Origin: Microbacterium imperiale
GTDB lineage: Bacteria; Actinomycetota; Actinomycetes; Actinomycetales; Microbacteriaceae
NCBI RefSeq assembly: GCF_017876655.1
Contig: NZ_JAGIOK010000001.1
Span: 434,001 to 498,000, forward strand
DNA: 64,000 nucleotides
Direction of reading: 5' to 3'
Shown here one piece after another: positions 45,550-54,491 of this stretch. A model generated the notes under the pieces. That model worked only from the letters and a program-made list of their open reading frames with translations. It ran no database searches and had not been told where the DNA came from. Positions within the stretch are counted from its first letter, which is position 1. The number at the start of each line of letters is the position of its first letter. A program made the position numbers and the translations under genes.

Positions 45550-46623
45550 TCATGACCGGTCGTCGGGGGCCGGCGGCTGCTCGACCGTCGCCGGGGTGCC
45601 CTGCTCGTCCGCGACAGCTGCCGCCGCGGCATCCGGGTCCTGGGCGGTCGCGCCCTCGCGCCGAGCGGCGATGAGGCTGGCCACCGTGGCGACCGCCATC
45701 GAGGCGATGATGACCCCGAGCGAGACCCAGGTCGAGATCTCGGGGGCCCATTCGATGTGCTCGCCGCCGTTGATGAAGAACAGCTCGTTCTCGTGCATCG
45801 CGTGCAGCACGAGCTTGACGCCGATGAAGGCGAGGATGAAGGCGATGCCGTAGTGCAGGTACTTGAGCCGGTCGAGGAGATCGCCCAGCAGGAAGTAGAG
45901 CTGTCGCAGGCCCATGAGGGCGAAGATGTTGGCGGTGAACACGAGGAACGGGTCCTGCGTGATGCCGAAGATCGCCGGGATCGAGTCCAGCGCGAACAGC
46001 AGATCGGTCACCCCGATGGCCACGAAGACGATGATCATCGGCGTGAACATGCGCTTGCCGTTCACCACGGTGCGGACCTTCGGGCCGTCGTACTCCTCCG
46101 AGATGTCGACGGTGCGCCGCACGATGCGCACGAGGAAGCTCTCTCGCTTGACGTCGTCGTCGTGGTCGCCGCCCGGGAACGCCTGCTTGATCGCGGTATA
46201 GATCAGGAAGGCGCCGAAGATGTAGAACACCCAGCTGAACTGCTCGATGATCGCGGCCCCGGCCAGGATGAACAGACCGCGCAGCACCAGGGCGATGATG
46301 ATGCCGACCATCAGCACCTTCTGCTGGTAGCGCCGGGGCACCGAGAACTGGCTCATGATCAGCACGAAGACGAACAGGTTGTCGATCGACAGGCTGTACT
46401 CGGTCAGCCAGCCCGCGACGAACTGCCCCGCGTGCTCGACGTCGGCGACGGCCCAGAGGATGCCCGCGAACGCCAGCGCGAGGCCGACGTAGAACAGCAC
46501 CCACAGCGTCGATTCCTTCGGCGACGGGATGTGGGGTCGCTTGACGATGATGAGCAGGTCGGCGATGAGCACGAGAACCAGCACGACGAGCGCGACGATC
46601 TGGAACGGCACGGGGAGGTCCAT
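45550..46623 (-). CDS. TerC family integral membrane protein
   Basis: A 357-aa polytopic protein of the TerC/Alx group; family members act in Mn2+ export or metal loading of exported proteins, and were first linked to tellurite resistance. About nine hydrophobic segments are seen. Acidic residues within membrane segments (VLIADLLII, TEYSLSIDNLFVFVLIM, FVAIGVTDLLFALDSIPAIF) are the family's metal-binding positions. The C-terminal tail is Ala/Pro/Asp rich. ATG 46623 is preceded by AAAGG; TAGTCT at 46657-46652 is a possible -10. Confidence 0.88.
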   Translation of the reverse strand: MDLPVPFQIVALVVLVLVLIADLLIIVKRPHIPSPKESTLWVLFYVGLALAFAGILWAVADVEHAGQFVAGWLTEYSLSIDNLFVFVLIMSQFSVPRRYQQKVLMVGIIIALVLRGLFILAGAAIIEQFSWVFYIFGAFLIYTAIKQAFPGGDHDDDVKRESFLVRIVRRTVDISEEYDGPKVRTVVNGKRMFTPMIIVFVAIGVTDLLFALDSIPAIFGITQDPFLVFTANIFALMGLRQLYFLLGDLLDRLKYLHYGIAFILAFIGVKLVLHAMHENELFFINGGEHIEWAPEISTWVSLGVIIASMAVATVASLIAARREGATAQDPDAAAAAVADEQGTPATVEQPPAPDDRS

Positions 46624-46738
46624 GCGAGCCTTTCGGGGAGGAAGCCTCCCGAGACTACACCCGCCTTCCGCAGCGGCCGGCGGGGTGAGACGGTTTCCGC
46701 AGCCGCGACACTGAGGGGTGAAGGAAGGGCGCACAGGG

Positions 46739-47299
46739 ATGACGGACACGACGGCACGCGGTGATGCCGAACTCGTCGCCGCTGCGGCGGGCGGGAGCGA
46801 GTACGCCTTCCGCGCGCTCTACCGCGCCTACGTCCGCCCGGTGTACTGGATCGCCCACGGCCTGCTGCGCGATCCCGCCGACGCGGAGGACGTCGCGCAG
46901 GAGACCTTCCTCGTCGCGTGGCGAAAGCTGCCGGAGCTCGAGCTCCTGGGCGAATCGCTGCTCCCCTGGCTCGCGACCATCTGCCGTTTCCAGAGCGCGA
47001 ACCGCTTGCGCCGACGCGGGCTCGAGCGCCGCCACCTCACCGACGAGGATGCCGCCGAGATCGCCGACACCGTCGACGTGGAGAGGCAGGTGGTGCAGGC
47101 CGACCTGGTCGACCGCATCCTCGCCGCCGTCGGCTCACTGAGCGCGCTCGACCAGGAGATCTTCCGACTGTGCGCCGCGCAGGGCTACGCCTACCAGGCC
47201 GCGGCTGACCGGCTCGGGGTCAGCCACGGCGCGGTCCGAAACCGTCTCTCCCGCATCCGCACGCACGTGCGGGCGGCCGTCGAACCGGAGGGGTCATGA
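46739..47299 (+). CDS. RNA polymerase sigma factor, sigma-70 (ECF-like)
   Basis: A 186-aa sigma factor with only regions 2 and 4. Region 2 contains the core-binding and -10 segment (RDPADAEDVAQETFLVAWRK); region 4 contains the helix-turn-helix YQAAADRLGVSHGAVRNRLS. ATG 46739 is favoured over GTG 46718 because AGGAAGG lies upstream. The stop overlaps the next gene (ATGA), pairing it with a DUF4349 membrane protein. Confidence 0.9.
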   Translation: MTDTTARGDAELVAAAAGGSEYAFRALYRAYVRPVYWIAHGLLRDPADAEDVAQETFLVAWRKLPELELLGESLLPWLATICRFQSANRLRRRGLERRHLTDEDAAEIADTVDVERQVVQADLVDRILAAVGSLSALDQEIFRLCAAQGYAYQAAADRLGVSHGAVRNRLSRIRTHVRAAVEPEGS

Positions 47300-48360
47300 C
47301 CGATCTGCCGATCCTCGAAGAGCGTCGCATCGCGGAGATGGAGGACGCCCTCTTCACCGACATCGCGCGCGAGCGGACGGAGCGCTCGGAGCGGGATGCC
47401 GCGACCGCCGCCCGGCGCCGGCGGCGCCGCCGCACCGTGTGGGTGACCTCGAGCGCGGCCGCAGTGGTTCTCGTCGCCGCGTTCATCTTCGCGCCGCAGC
47501 TGACGACGTCGACCGGATCAGCGGAGTCCGCGGCGCCCGCGCCGGCTGACGGCGCCGGGACGAGCGAAGGGCTCGCGCCGTTCAGCCTGGACGAGGGCAC
47601 GACGGGCGCGCCCATCCGCGAGGAAGGGGTCGAGGCTCCTGCCGAGCGCGAGGTCCTGACCACGGCATCCGCGACGGTGACGGTCGCCGACCCGCAGCGA
47701 GCGGCCGAGCGGATCACCGAGGCGGCGATCGCCGCGGGCGGCTACGTCGAGTCGCTCAGCGTCGGGGGCGGAACCGTGCCGCCGTTGCCGGATGCCGCAA
47801 CCTGGCCGGCACCGTCAGCGTCCGCCTGGGTGTCGGTGCGGGTGCCCGCCGCGAACCTGGAGGGCGTCCTGGCGGGGCTCGCCGACGTCGGTGAGGTGGA
47901 GAGCTCGCAGGTCTCGCGCGACGACGTCACGACGCAGACGATCGATCTGCGCGCGCGTGTCGCCGCCGGGCAGGCGTCGGTCGACCGGCTGACAGATCTG
48001 TTGAGCCAAGCGGGATCGGTGGCCGATCTCATCGCCGCCGAGTCCGCGCTCGTGGAACGGCAGGCCGACCTCGAGTCGCTCCAGCAGCAGCTCGCCGCGC
48101 TGGAGTCTCAGGTCGCCTTCTCGTCGCTGAGCGTGCAGCTCGACGAACCGGCCGCAGCGGTCGATGCGGACCCCGCGGGGTTCGCCGACGGACTCGCCGC
48201 CGGGTGGAACGGCATCGTCGCGGCGTTCAACGCGGTCGTCGTCGGGCTGGGGTTCGCGCTCCCCTGGCTCGCTGTGCTCGCGGTCGCGGCGCTGTCGGTG
48301 CGACTCGCGCTCGCGGCGGTCCGCCGCCGACGGGCACGCCGTACGACCACCACCGACTGA
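47296..48360 (+). CDS. DUF4349 membrane protein, possible anti-sigma partner
   Basis: A 354-aa protein with two membrane segments: residues 48-66 and 310-338. The cytoplasmic N-terminus is charged and ends in a polyarginine stop-transfer. The large extracytoplasmic domain has the DUF4349 pattern (SATVTVADPQRAAERITEAA, AWVSVRVPAANLEGVLAGLA, TQTIDLRARVAAGQAS), then a coiled coil (residues 225-275). Coupling to the sigma gene by 4 bp suggests it regulates that factor, but the N-terminus shows no canonical zinc anti-sigma motif. Confidence 0.75.
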   Translation: MTDLPILEERRIAEMEDALFTDIARERTERSERDAATAARRRRRRRTVWVTSSAAAVVLVAAFIFAPQLTTSTGSAESAAPAPADGAGTSEGLAPFSLDEGTTGAPIREEGVEAPAEREVLTTASATVTVADPQRAAERITEAAIAAGGYVESLSVGGGTVPPLPDAATWPAPSASAWVSVRVPAANLEGVLAGLADVGEVESSQVSRDDVTTQTIDLRARVAAGQASVDRLTDLLSQAGSVADLIAAESALVERQADLESLQQQLAALESQVAFSSLSVQLDEPAAAVDADPAGFADGLAAGWNGIVAAFNAVVVGLGFALPWLAVLAVAALSVRLALAAVRRRRARRTTTTD

Positions 48361-48385
48361 GCGGTCGCAACCGCGGATATGCGAG

Positions 48386-48409
48386 ACGCCCATCCGTTCG
48401 GATGGGCGT
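48386..48409. terminator. bidirectional terminator
   Basis: Perfect 10-bp stem ACGCCCATCC / GGATGGGCGT with loop GTTC, followed by TT on the plus strand. It serves the DUF4349 gene (plus) and the convergent tRNA-Glu gene (minus). Confidence 0.8.
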
Positions 48410-48418
48410 TTCGTCTGG

Positions 48419-48491
48419 TGACCCCAGCGGGATTCGAACCCGCGTTACCGCCGTGAGAGGGCGGCGTACTAGGCCGCTATACGATGGGGCC
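48419..48491 (-). tRNA. tRNA-Glu (anticodon CTC)
   Basis: A 73-nt cloverleaf on the minus strand. Acceptor stem GGCCCCA pairs with TGGGGTC, discriminator A; T loop is GGTTCGAATCC; anticodon stem CCGCC / GGCGG encloses CTCTCAC, with anticodon CTC. The CCA is not fully encoded. Confidence 0.95.
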
Positions 48492-48611
48492 GTACTTTTC
48501 GTTTTCTCCGGGGCTCCGGAGGCAACCGTTAAAGTATGCCACGGCCTCGCGCATCGGGCAAAATCGAGGCCGGCATTGCTCTCTCGGGCGTGTCGGGCGT
48601 TGACTGAAAGC

Positions 48612-49250
48612 ATGCACGTCACCAAGCACGAACACGCCTGTGTGCGCCTCGAGCGCGACGGGAAGACCCTGCTCATCGACCCCGGGATGTTCACCGAGCC
48701 GCTGGCGGATCTCCACGGTCTCGCAGCCGTCGTGATCACGCACGAGCACCCCGACCATTGGACCTCGCAGCACCTCGCGCGCATCCTCGAGGAGTTCCCC
48801 TCCGTGCCGATCTACGGCCCCGAGGGCGTCGTCCGCGCGGCGGCCGGCTTCGACATCCGCGAGGTGTCCCCCGGCGACGAGCTCGAGGCCGGCCCGTTCC
48901 GGCTGAAGTTCTTCGGCGGACGCCACGCGGTGATCCACGAGTCGATCCCGGTCATCGACAACGTCGGCGTGCTCGTCGACGACGAGTTCTACTATCCGGG
49001 CGACTCCTATGCCGTCCCGAAGGGCGCCGACGTGACGCTGCTCGCGGCGCCCGTGGGCGCACCGTGGCTCAAGATCGGCGACGCCATGAACTTCGTGCTG
49101 GCCGTCAAGCCGCGCCGCGTCTTCGCGACGCACGACATGACCCTCTCGCCCGCGGGCCTGGCGATGGGGCGCGAGCGACTGACGTGGGCGGCGGCGCAGA
49201 ACGGCGGCGAGTTCGTCGCGCTCGACCCGGGCGACGCGACCGACCTCTGA
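48612..49250 (+). CDS. MBL-fold metallo-hydrolase (UlaG-like)
   Basis: A 212-aa metallo-beta-lactamase-fold protein. The metal site is ITHEHPDHWTSQH (H-x-H-x-D-H), with further ligands in FFGGRHAVIHE, YYPGDSYAVP and VFATHDMTLSP. The short form starting MHVTKHEHACVRLERDGKTL is like UlaG-type hydrolases. Substrate unknown. The start lacks a strong ribosome binding site. It lies just after tRNA-Glu, in the opposite direction. Confidence 0.85.
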   Translation: MHVTKHEHACVRLERDGKTLLIDPGMFTEPLADLHGLAAVVITHEHPDHWTSQHLARILEEFPSVPIYGPEGVVRAAAGFDIREVSPGDELEAGPFRLKFFGGRHAVIHESIPVIDNVGVLVDDEFYYPGDSYAVPKGADVTLLAAPVGAPWLKIGDAMNFVLAVKPRRVFATHDMTLSPAGLAMGRERLTWAAAQNGGEFVALDPGDATDL

Positions 49251-49270
49251 GAGCGCCTCCGCTGAACGAC

Positions 49271-49302
49271 GGATGCCGTGGACCCGAAGGTCCACGGCAT
49301 CC
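49271..49302. terminator. hairpin between convergent MBL and ptsH genes
   Basis: A perfect 14-bp stem GGATGCCGTGGACC / GGTCCACGGCATCC with loop CGAA. No T run occurs on either side. Its position between two converging stops suggests bidirectional termination. Confidence 0.7.
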
Positions 49303-49319
49303 GTGCGTGTGATCTGGCG

Positions 49320-49589
49320 TCAGGCCGCGTCGTGGTCGATCTCGAGGAAGGCGGCGAGCTCGTCGAGCGCCTTCTCGGCACCCTCGCCCTCAGCCTTGAG
49401 CGTGACGACGGAGCCCTTCGACGCACCGAGGCCCATGATGCTCAGGATGCTGCCGGCGTTGAGGTCGGGACCGCCCTCGACAGCGATGGTCACGGGCACG
49501 CCCTTCGACTGCACCTCCTGCACGAAGAGCTTCGCGGGGCGCGCGTGCAGGCCCGAGCTGCTGGCGATGGTGGCGGTGCGTTCTGCCAT
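49320..49589 (-). CDS. ptsH: phosphocarrier protein HPr
   Basis: General PTS phosphocarrier. It has 89 aa. The active-site His15 is in SSGLHARPAKLFVQEV; the regulatory-Ser region is NAGSILSIMGLGASKG. It lies 12 bp after fruA at the end of the fructose operon. ptsI (enzyme I) is not in this window. Confidence 0.95.
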   Translation of the reverse strand: MAERTATIASSSGLHARPAKLFVQEVQSKGVPVTIAVEGGPDLNAGSILSIMGLGASKGSVVTLKAEGEGAEKALDELAAFLEIDHDAA

Positions 49590-49601
49590 GGTGGTGTCTC
49601 C

Positions 49602-51680
49602 TCAGACGGTCGCGGTCGCCTCGGCCGGAGCCGGGGCGGTGGAGCTCTTGCGGACGTACTTCTTGAGCACGACGAGCAACAGCGCAGAAACGACGGTACC
49701 CGCCAGAAGCGCGACGACGAAACCCCAGACCGGATTGATGGCGAACAGCACGAAGATGCCGCCATGCGGGGCATAGCTCTGCACGGTGAACACCATGCTC
49801 AGGGCGCCGGTGATCGCGCCGCCCACCATCGAGGCGGGGATGACGCGGAGCGGGTCGGCGGCCGCGAAGGGGATCGCTCCCTCGCTGATGAACGCCGCTC
49901 CGAGCAGCCAGGCCGCTTTGCCGTTCTCGCGCTCCACCGGGGTGAACAGCGGACGGGCGAGGACCGTCGACGCGAGGGCCAGCGCCAACGGCGGCACCAT
50001 GCCCGCGGTCATGACGGCAGCCATGATCAGGTACGGCGCGGTGTTCTCGGTCGAGGCGGCCGCGAGTCCCGTCGTGGCGAAGACGTAGGCGACCTTGTTG
50101 ATCGGACCGCCGAGGTCGAAGCACATCATGAGACCCAGGATCACGCCGACGACGATGAGGCCGGCTCCGCTCTCCGTGAGCGAGGTCAAGCCGTCGGTGA
50201 GCAGCGCCATCAGCGCGGCGATGGGGCGGCCGAGGAACAGGATCATCAGACCCGAGGCGACGATCGACCCGAGGAGCGGGATGATCACGACGGGCATGAG
50301 TCCGCGCAGCCACCGGGGGGCCGGCAGGCGTCCCAGCCACCAGGCGACGAAGCCCGCGAGGAAACCGCCGACGATACCGCCGATGAAGCCCGCGCTCATG
50401 GTCACCGCGATCGCTCCCGCGACGAATCCGGGGGCGATGCCGGGCCGGTCGGCGATCGCGTACGCGATGTAGCCGGCGAGGGCCGCCACGAGGAAGCCCA
50501 TCGAGGTCGACCCGATCATGAACGCCACGGAGCCGAGGTACTGGCCCAGGGGTCCGAAGGGCGACGTGATGTCGGTCGTGGGAAGGTTCCACAGCGCGTT
50601 GTCGATGATGACCTTCGACGCGTTCGCCGTCACCTCGTAGCCGCCGAGCGCGAAGCCCAACGCGATGAGCAGACCACCGCCGGCGACGAACGGGATCATG
50701 TAGCTGACTCCGGTCAGCAGGATGCGCTGGATCCGCGCGCCCCACGACAGGTTCTGGGTGCTCGTCTCCCCCGACGACGCACCCGCCGTCCCGCTCACGC
50801 GTGCCGCGTTCGGATCGGATGCCGCAGCCACCGCCTCGCGGATCATCTGGGCCGGCTGCTCGATGCCGCGCTTGACACCCGAGCGGATGACGGGCTTGCC
50901 GGCGAACCGCGAGATCTCGCGGACATCGACGTCGGTCGCGAAGATCACGGCGTCGGCGTCGTCGATGACGGATGCCGGCAGCGCCTGGTACCCGCTCGAG
51001 CCCTGCGGCTCGACGACGAGGTCGATGCCCGCGTCCTTGCCCGCCGCGGTGAGCGCGTCGGCGGCCATGAACGTGTGAGCGATGCCGGTCGCGCACGAGG
51101 TCACCGCGACGATGCGGGCGGGACGGCCGTCGATCTGCAGGTCGGCAGCCGTCGCGGAGGCGGGCGCCGAGGCGGAGGCGGGCGGGGTGGACGCAGCGGA
51201 CGCAGGGGCCGCATCGCTCACGGCTTCGCCCTCGCCGATCGCCGTACGCACGACACGTACGACACCGTCGGCGTCGGCGGCGGCGCGCAGATCGGCCGTG
51301 AAGGTGTCCTGCATCAGGCTGCGCGCGAGCCGGGAGAGCACCGCGAGGTGCTCCTCGGACGCGTGCGCCGGGGCCGCGATGAGGAAGACGAGGTCGGCGG
51401 GACCGTCCGGTGCGCCGAAATCGACGCCCGGCTGCAAGCGGGCGAACGCGAGCGACGCCTGCGTCACCGCGGCGCTCTTCGCGTGCGGGATCGCGATGCC
51501 GCCCGGCAGACCGGTCTCATCCTTGTCTTCGCGGGCGATCGCGTCGGCCGCGAGCGCGTCGGCGTCGGTCGCGCGACCCTGCGCGGCGACGAGGCCGGCG
51601 AGGGCGCGGATGACGTCCTGCTTATCGGTCCCGAGGGGCGCGTCGAGGCTGACGAGCTCCGGGGTGATGGTGTCGGACAC
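49602..51680 (-). CDS. fruA: PTS fructose transporter, IIABC
   Basis: Fructose uptake and phosphorylation to fructose-1-phosphate. It has 692 aa. Domain order is IIA (1-150, phospho-His H66 in GIAIPHAKSA), an Ala/Pro/Ser linker, IIB (185-290, phospho-Cys C196 in VAVTSCATGIAHTF), a second linker and the membrane IIC domain (about 315-680) with FVAGGGLLIALGFALGGYEV and GGPINKVAYVFATTG. It lies 36 bp after fruK. Confidence 0.95.
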   Translation of the reverse strand: MSDTITPELVSLDAPLGTDKQDVIRALAGLVAAQGRATDADALAADAIAREDKDETGLPGGIAIPHAKSAAVTQASLAFARLQPGVDFGAPDGPADLVFLIAAPAHASEEHLAVLSRLARSLMQDTFTADLRAAADADGVVRVVRTAIGEGEAVSDAAPASAASTPPASASAPASATAADLQIDGRPARIVAVTSCATGIAHTFMAADALTAAGKDAGIDLVVEPQGSSGYQALPASVIDDADAVIFATDVDVREISRFAGKPVIRSGVKRGIEQPAQMIREAVAAASDPNAARVSGTAGASSGETSTQNLSWGARIQRILLTGVSYMIPFVAGGGLLIALGFALGGYEVTANASKVIIDNALWNLPTTDITSPFGPLGQYLGSVAFMIGSTSMGFLVAALAGYIAYAIADRPGIAPGFVAGAIAVTMSAGFIGGIVGGFLAGFVAWWLGRLPAPRWLRGLMPVVIIPLLGSIVASGLMILFLGRPIAALMALLTDGLTSLTESGAGLIVVGVILGLMMCFDLGGPINKVAYVFATTGLAAASTENTAPYLIMAAVMTAGMVPPLALALASTVLARPLFTPVERENGKAAWLLGAAFISEGAIPFAAADPLRVIPASMVGGAITGALSMVFTVQSYAPHGGIFVLFAINPVWGFVVALLAGTVVSALLLVVLKKYVRKSSTAPAPAEATATV

Positions 51681-51716
51681 GGTGTCCTCCTGGTTCGGGT
51701 GTTTCGAGGGTCGGAT

Positions 51717-52667
51717 TCAACGGGTGAGCGCGCGGACGGGGATGTCAGCGGTGGGAAGGTCGGACGCCCGCGGGGCCTGGGTTCCGTCGAGGGCAGCGGC
51801 GGCCGAGCCGTAGCGGATGGCCGACACGAGGGATGCCGCCGGGTTCGCGCCCGCCGAGACTGCGAGCAGATACCCGGCGAGCGAGCTGTCGCCCGCTCCG
51901 ACGGTGCTGCGCACGCGGGTCGGCGGCGGGACGGCCGCCCATGCGCCCTCGCCGGTGACGAGCACCGCACCGTCGCCCCCGAGGGTGACGAGGGCGGTAG
52001 CGACGGCGTTCGGGACGAGTTCGCGCGCCGCGGCGTGCACCGCCTCGGCCAGATCCGTCGCCTCGGGCAAGGGCGCACCGAGCAGGTCGGCGAGCTCGTC
52101 GTCGTTCGGCTTGATCAGGTCGGGACGGCCGTCGCGCACGACCGCGCGCAGAGCCGGGCCGGAGGTGTCGACGGCGATGCGCGGGGCCTCGGCGCCCAGC
52201 CGATCACGGACGGCGTGGATGACGCGCACGTAGGCGTCCGCGGCGAGTCCCGGCGCGAGCGACCCGGCCAGCACGAGCCAGTCCGCGCCGCGAGCGGCGG
52301 CCACGACCGCGTCGATGAGCGCGGCGAGGTCGCCGTCGTTCAGCGCGACGCCGGGAAGGTTGATCTTGGTGGTCTCGCCGGCGGCATCCGTCACCGTGAT
52401 GTTCGCCCGAGCACGTCCCGCGACGGGCACGGGGCGTACCTCGACATCCGCGTCGGCCAGGACAGCGGCGAAGGGGTCGGCCGGGTCGAGCGGGAGGACC
52501 GCGAGGCTGTCGCCGCCTGCCGCCCGGATCACCCGTGACACGTTGATGCCCTTGCCGCCGGCATCCTCGCGTGCGCCGCTCGCTGTCTGCACCTCACCGA
52601 CGCGCAGCGGCGCGCCGAGCGACACGGTGCGGTCGAGCGACGGATGCACCGTCAGGGTCACGATCAT
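51717..52667 (-). CDS. fruK: 1-phosphofructokinase
   Basis: Converts fructose-1-phosphate to fructose-1,6-bisphosphate. It has 316 aa and belongs to the PfkB family: DAGGKGINVSRVIRAAGG near the N-terminus and the catalytic STVGAGDSSLAGYL near the C-terminus. ATG 52667 overlaps the regulator's TGA (ATGA), and GGAGGT is 9 nt upstream. The in-frame ATG at 52676 abuts that site and is less likely. Confidence 0.94.
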   Translation of the reverse strand: MIVTLTVHPSLDRTVSLGAPLRVGEVQTASGAREDAGGKGINVSRVIRAAGGDSLAVLPLDPADPFAAVLADADVEVRPVPVAGRARANITVTDAAGETTKINLPGVALNDGDLAALIDAVVAAARGADWLVLAGSLAPGLAADAYVRVIHAVRDRLGAEAPRIAVDTSGPALRAVVRDGRPDLIKPNDDELADLLGAPLPEATDLAEAVHAAARELVPNAVATALVTLGGDGAVLVTGEGAWAAVPPPTRVRSTVGAGDSSLAGYLLAVSAGANPAASLVSAIRYGSAAAALDGTQAPRASDLPTADIPVRALTR

Positions 52668-53437
52668 GCGATCCATACCTCCACGTCGGCGTCGCGCAGC
52701 GCTCGCGAGAGCGCCGCGCCCGGTTCCCGATTCGTCACGACCACGTCGAGGTCGGACAGCTCGGCGAAAGAGACGAGAAGTTCCGCTTCGAACTTGTCGG
52801 CGTCGGCGAGGACGATCACCCGCCGGGCTCCCGCGACGACGGCGCGCTTGACGGCCGCCTCTTCGGGGTCCGGCGTGGTCAGCCCGGCGCCGACGGTGAT
52901 GCCGTTGGCACCGAGGAACGCGACGTCCGGCCGCAGCCGCCCGATCGCCGCGACGGTGTCGGAACCGACGGCGGCGGCCGTCAGCCCGCGGACGCGTCCG
53001 CCGATCGCGGTGAGACCGACGCCCGACACGCCCGCGAGCGAATGGGCGATCGTCATCGAGTGGGTCACGACCTCGCGGCCGGACGGCGACGACTGGGCCA
53101 TGAGGACGGCGAGGGCCGCGGTCGTCGTGCCCGCGTCCAGGTAGATCGATCCAGCTCCGGCGGGAAGGGCGGCGAGGGCGCGGCGCGCGATGCGCTCCTT
53201 CGCCTCGGAGTGGCGCATCGACCGCTCGGCGACGGACGGTTCGGACGTGCTGGTGCGCTCGGGCGATACCGCGCCGCCGTGCACGCGCCGCAGGGCGCCG
53301 GCCTCTTCGAGCGCGGCGAGGTCACGCCGAACGGTCTCGGTCGTGACGTCGAAGCGCGCCGCGAGGTCGACCACGGCCACGCGTCCGTCGTCGGCGAGCA
53401 ATCGCTCGATGAGCTGCTGGCGCTCCGTTGCGTACAC
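52664..53437 (-). CDS. fruR: DeoR family regulator of the fructose operon
   Basis: A 257-aa DeoR/GlpR-type repressor. The N-terminal winged HTH carries the family signature (RVAVVDLAARFDVTTETVRR ... GALRRVHGGAV) and a C-terminal sugar-phosphate-binding domain has LDAGTTTAALA. The likely inducer is fructose-1-phosphate, inferred from its operon. GTG 53437 has GAAGGAGGG upstream. It is the first gene of fruR-fruK-fruA-ptsH. Confidence 0.88.
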   Translation of the reverse strand: MYATERQQLIERLLADDGRVAVVDLAARFDVTTETVRRDLAALEEAGALRRVHGGAVSPERTSTSEPSVAERSMRHSEAKERIARRALAALPAGAGSIYLDAGTTTAALAVLMAQSSPSGREVVTHSMTIAHSLAGVSGVGLTAIGGRVRGLTAAAVGSDTVAAIGRLRPDVAFLGANGITVGAGLTTPDPEEAAVKRAVVAGARRVIVLADADKFEAELLVSFAELSDLDVVVTNREPGAALSRALRDADVEVWIA

Positions 53438-53471
53438 GACACCCTCCTTCGGATGCCCACACGTTACAACG

Positions 53472-53501
53472 CAAACACAAACAAATCAACAGAAATCAAC
53501 A
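53472..53501 (-). promoter_or_regulatory. tandem 10-bp operator repeats upstream of the fru operon
   Basis: On the plus strand CAAATCAACA and GAAATCAACA are tandem near-identical 10-mers (53482-53501), preceded by CAAACACAAA (53472-53481). On the minus strand this reads TGTTGATTTC TGTTGATTTG TTTGTGTTTG. Such AT-rich, T/G-repeat sites suit DeoR-type repressors, and the block is conspicuous in a GC-rich genome. It lies 35 bp before the fruR start. Confidence 0.6.
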
Positions 53502-53548
53502 TCGGACTCATGCATGTGCCGAAGCTGGCAGCCACCGCCTGGGACGAC

Positions 53549-53578
53549 GAAGGGCGCCGGCTGATGCCGACGCCCTTC
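53549..53578 (-). terminator. hairpin terminator after the oxygenase-like gene
   Basis: Stem GAAGGGCG / CGCCCTTC around a 14-nt GC-rich loop, just after the stop at 53592 on the minus strand. It separates that gene from the fru promoter. Confidence 0.6.
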
Positions 53579-53591
53579 CGCAGAGAGAGGC

Positions 53592-54365
53592 TCAGGCCTC
53601 GCTCATCGCGATGACCTCCTGCTGGCCGCGGGCCGCGAGGGCAGCAGCGCGGGCAGCGATGCGGCGCTCCTGCTCGATCTGGCCGGCGTCGAGGGTCTCC
53701 TGGTCGACGTGGTAGCTGTCGACCTTGTTCACGCCGTTGTACTTGGCGATGTAGGCGTCGAGCTCCGGACCCGACTCCCACGACGTGATGAGGCAGTAGC
53801 GGGGCTCGTCGCCGTAGTGAGCGGCGGCGTGCCACAGACGCTGCGTGTCGACGATCAGCTGCGCGCCGGCCGGGAGGGCGATGCGCGTCTCCTCGCTGGG
53901 GTCGGTGCGGTTCTCGCGCAGCACGAAGTAGCTCGTCTGGTCGTCCGTCAGGTTGAAGAAGCCGCGCACGACCCACCCGGTGCCGTCCGGGTTCAGGCGG
54001 TTGTTGTCGTCCTGGTGCAGGTTGTAGAGGCAGTCGGCGTAGGTGTTCGGCTGCAGCTCGATGATGCGGCAGCGTCCGACGTTGGCACCCGGCTCCTGGG
54101 CGCGTGCGGTCAGCGTCGGCGCGATGGCGGTCTGCGAATCGATCCACACACCGTCCTTGTCGGTGCGCGGCGGCTTGTGGTTCCAGAAGCCGTTGCACTC
54201 GATCTCACCCTTGGCCGAGGCGAGGGGCGCGAACCGGGTGTCACCCGAGGACTTCCAGTCGACGTACTCGACGTCGAGCCATTCCTTCGGATCGATCTCT
54301 TTGTTGTAGCGATCGAGGACGACGTAACCGGTCTCCTCGAGGGCGGCGGACTTGATGTAACCCAT
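53592..54365 (-). CDS. putative Fe(II)/2-oxoglutarate-type oxygenase
   Basis: A 257-aa soluble protein I cannot place in a named family. It contains an H-x-D...H...R pattern expected of Fe(II)/2OG dioxygenases: H117-x-D119 in YNLHQDDNNRL, H179 in RLWHAAAHYG and R189 in EPRY. Spacing (59 and 9 residues between) fits phytanoyl-CoA-hydroxylase-like folds. VVRGFFNLTDDQTSYFVLRE resembles the strand ahead of the distal His. A cupin-type protein without catalysis is the alternative. It is divergent from the DUF262 gene, 126 bp apart. Substrate unknown. Confidence 0.6.
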   Translation of the reverse strand: MGYIKSAALEETGYVVLDRYNKEIDPKEWLDVEYVDWKSSGDTRFAPLASAKGEIECNGFWNHKPPRTDKDGVWIDSQTAIAPTLTARAQEPGANVGRCRIIELQPNTYADCLYNLHQDDNNRLNPDGTGWVVRGFFNLTDDQTSYFVLRENRTDPSEETRIALPAGAQLIVDTQRLWHAAAHYGDEPRYCLITSWESGPELDAYIAKYNGVNKVDSYHVDQETLDAGQIEQERRIAARAAALAARGQQEVIAMSEA

Positions 54366-54491
54366 GACGGATCATGACCTTTCTGTCGGACAAGCGAAGT
54401 TTTTACAGGCCCGACTGAGGTCAGCCTACCGAGCCGTTCCGAGGGCGCCAGTAGACTCGAGCGGGCTTGTCGAGGAGCGATTTCGGAGAAT

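Noticed and set aside
49278..52538. 1086-codon plus-strand frame opposite fruA-fruK
   Set aside because: Antisense to clear PTS genes; low-complexity Arg/Gly/Asp/Glu composition without motifs.
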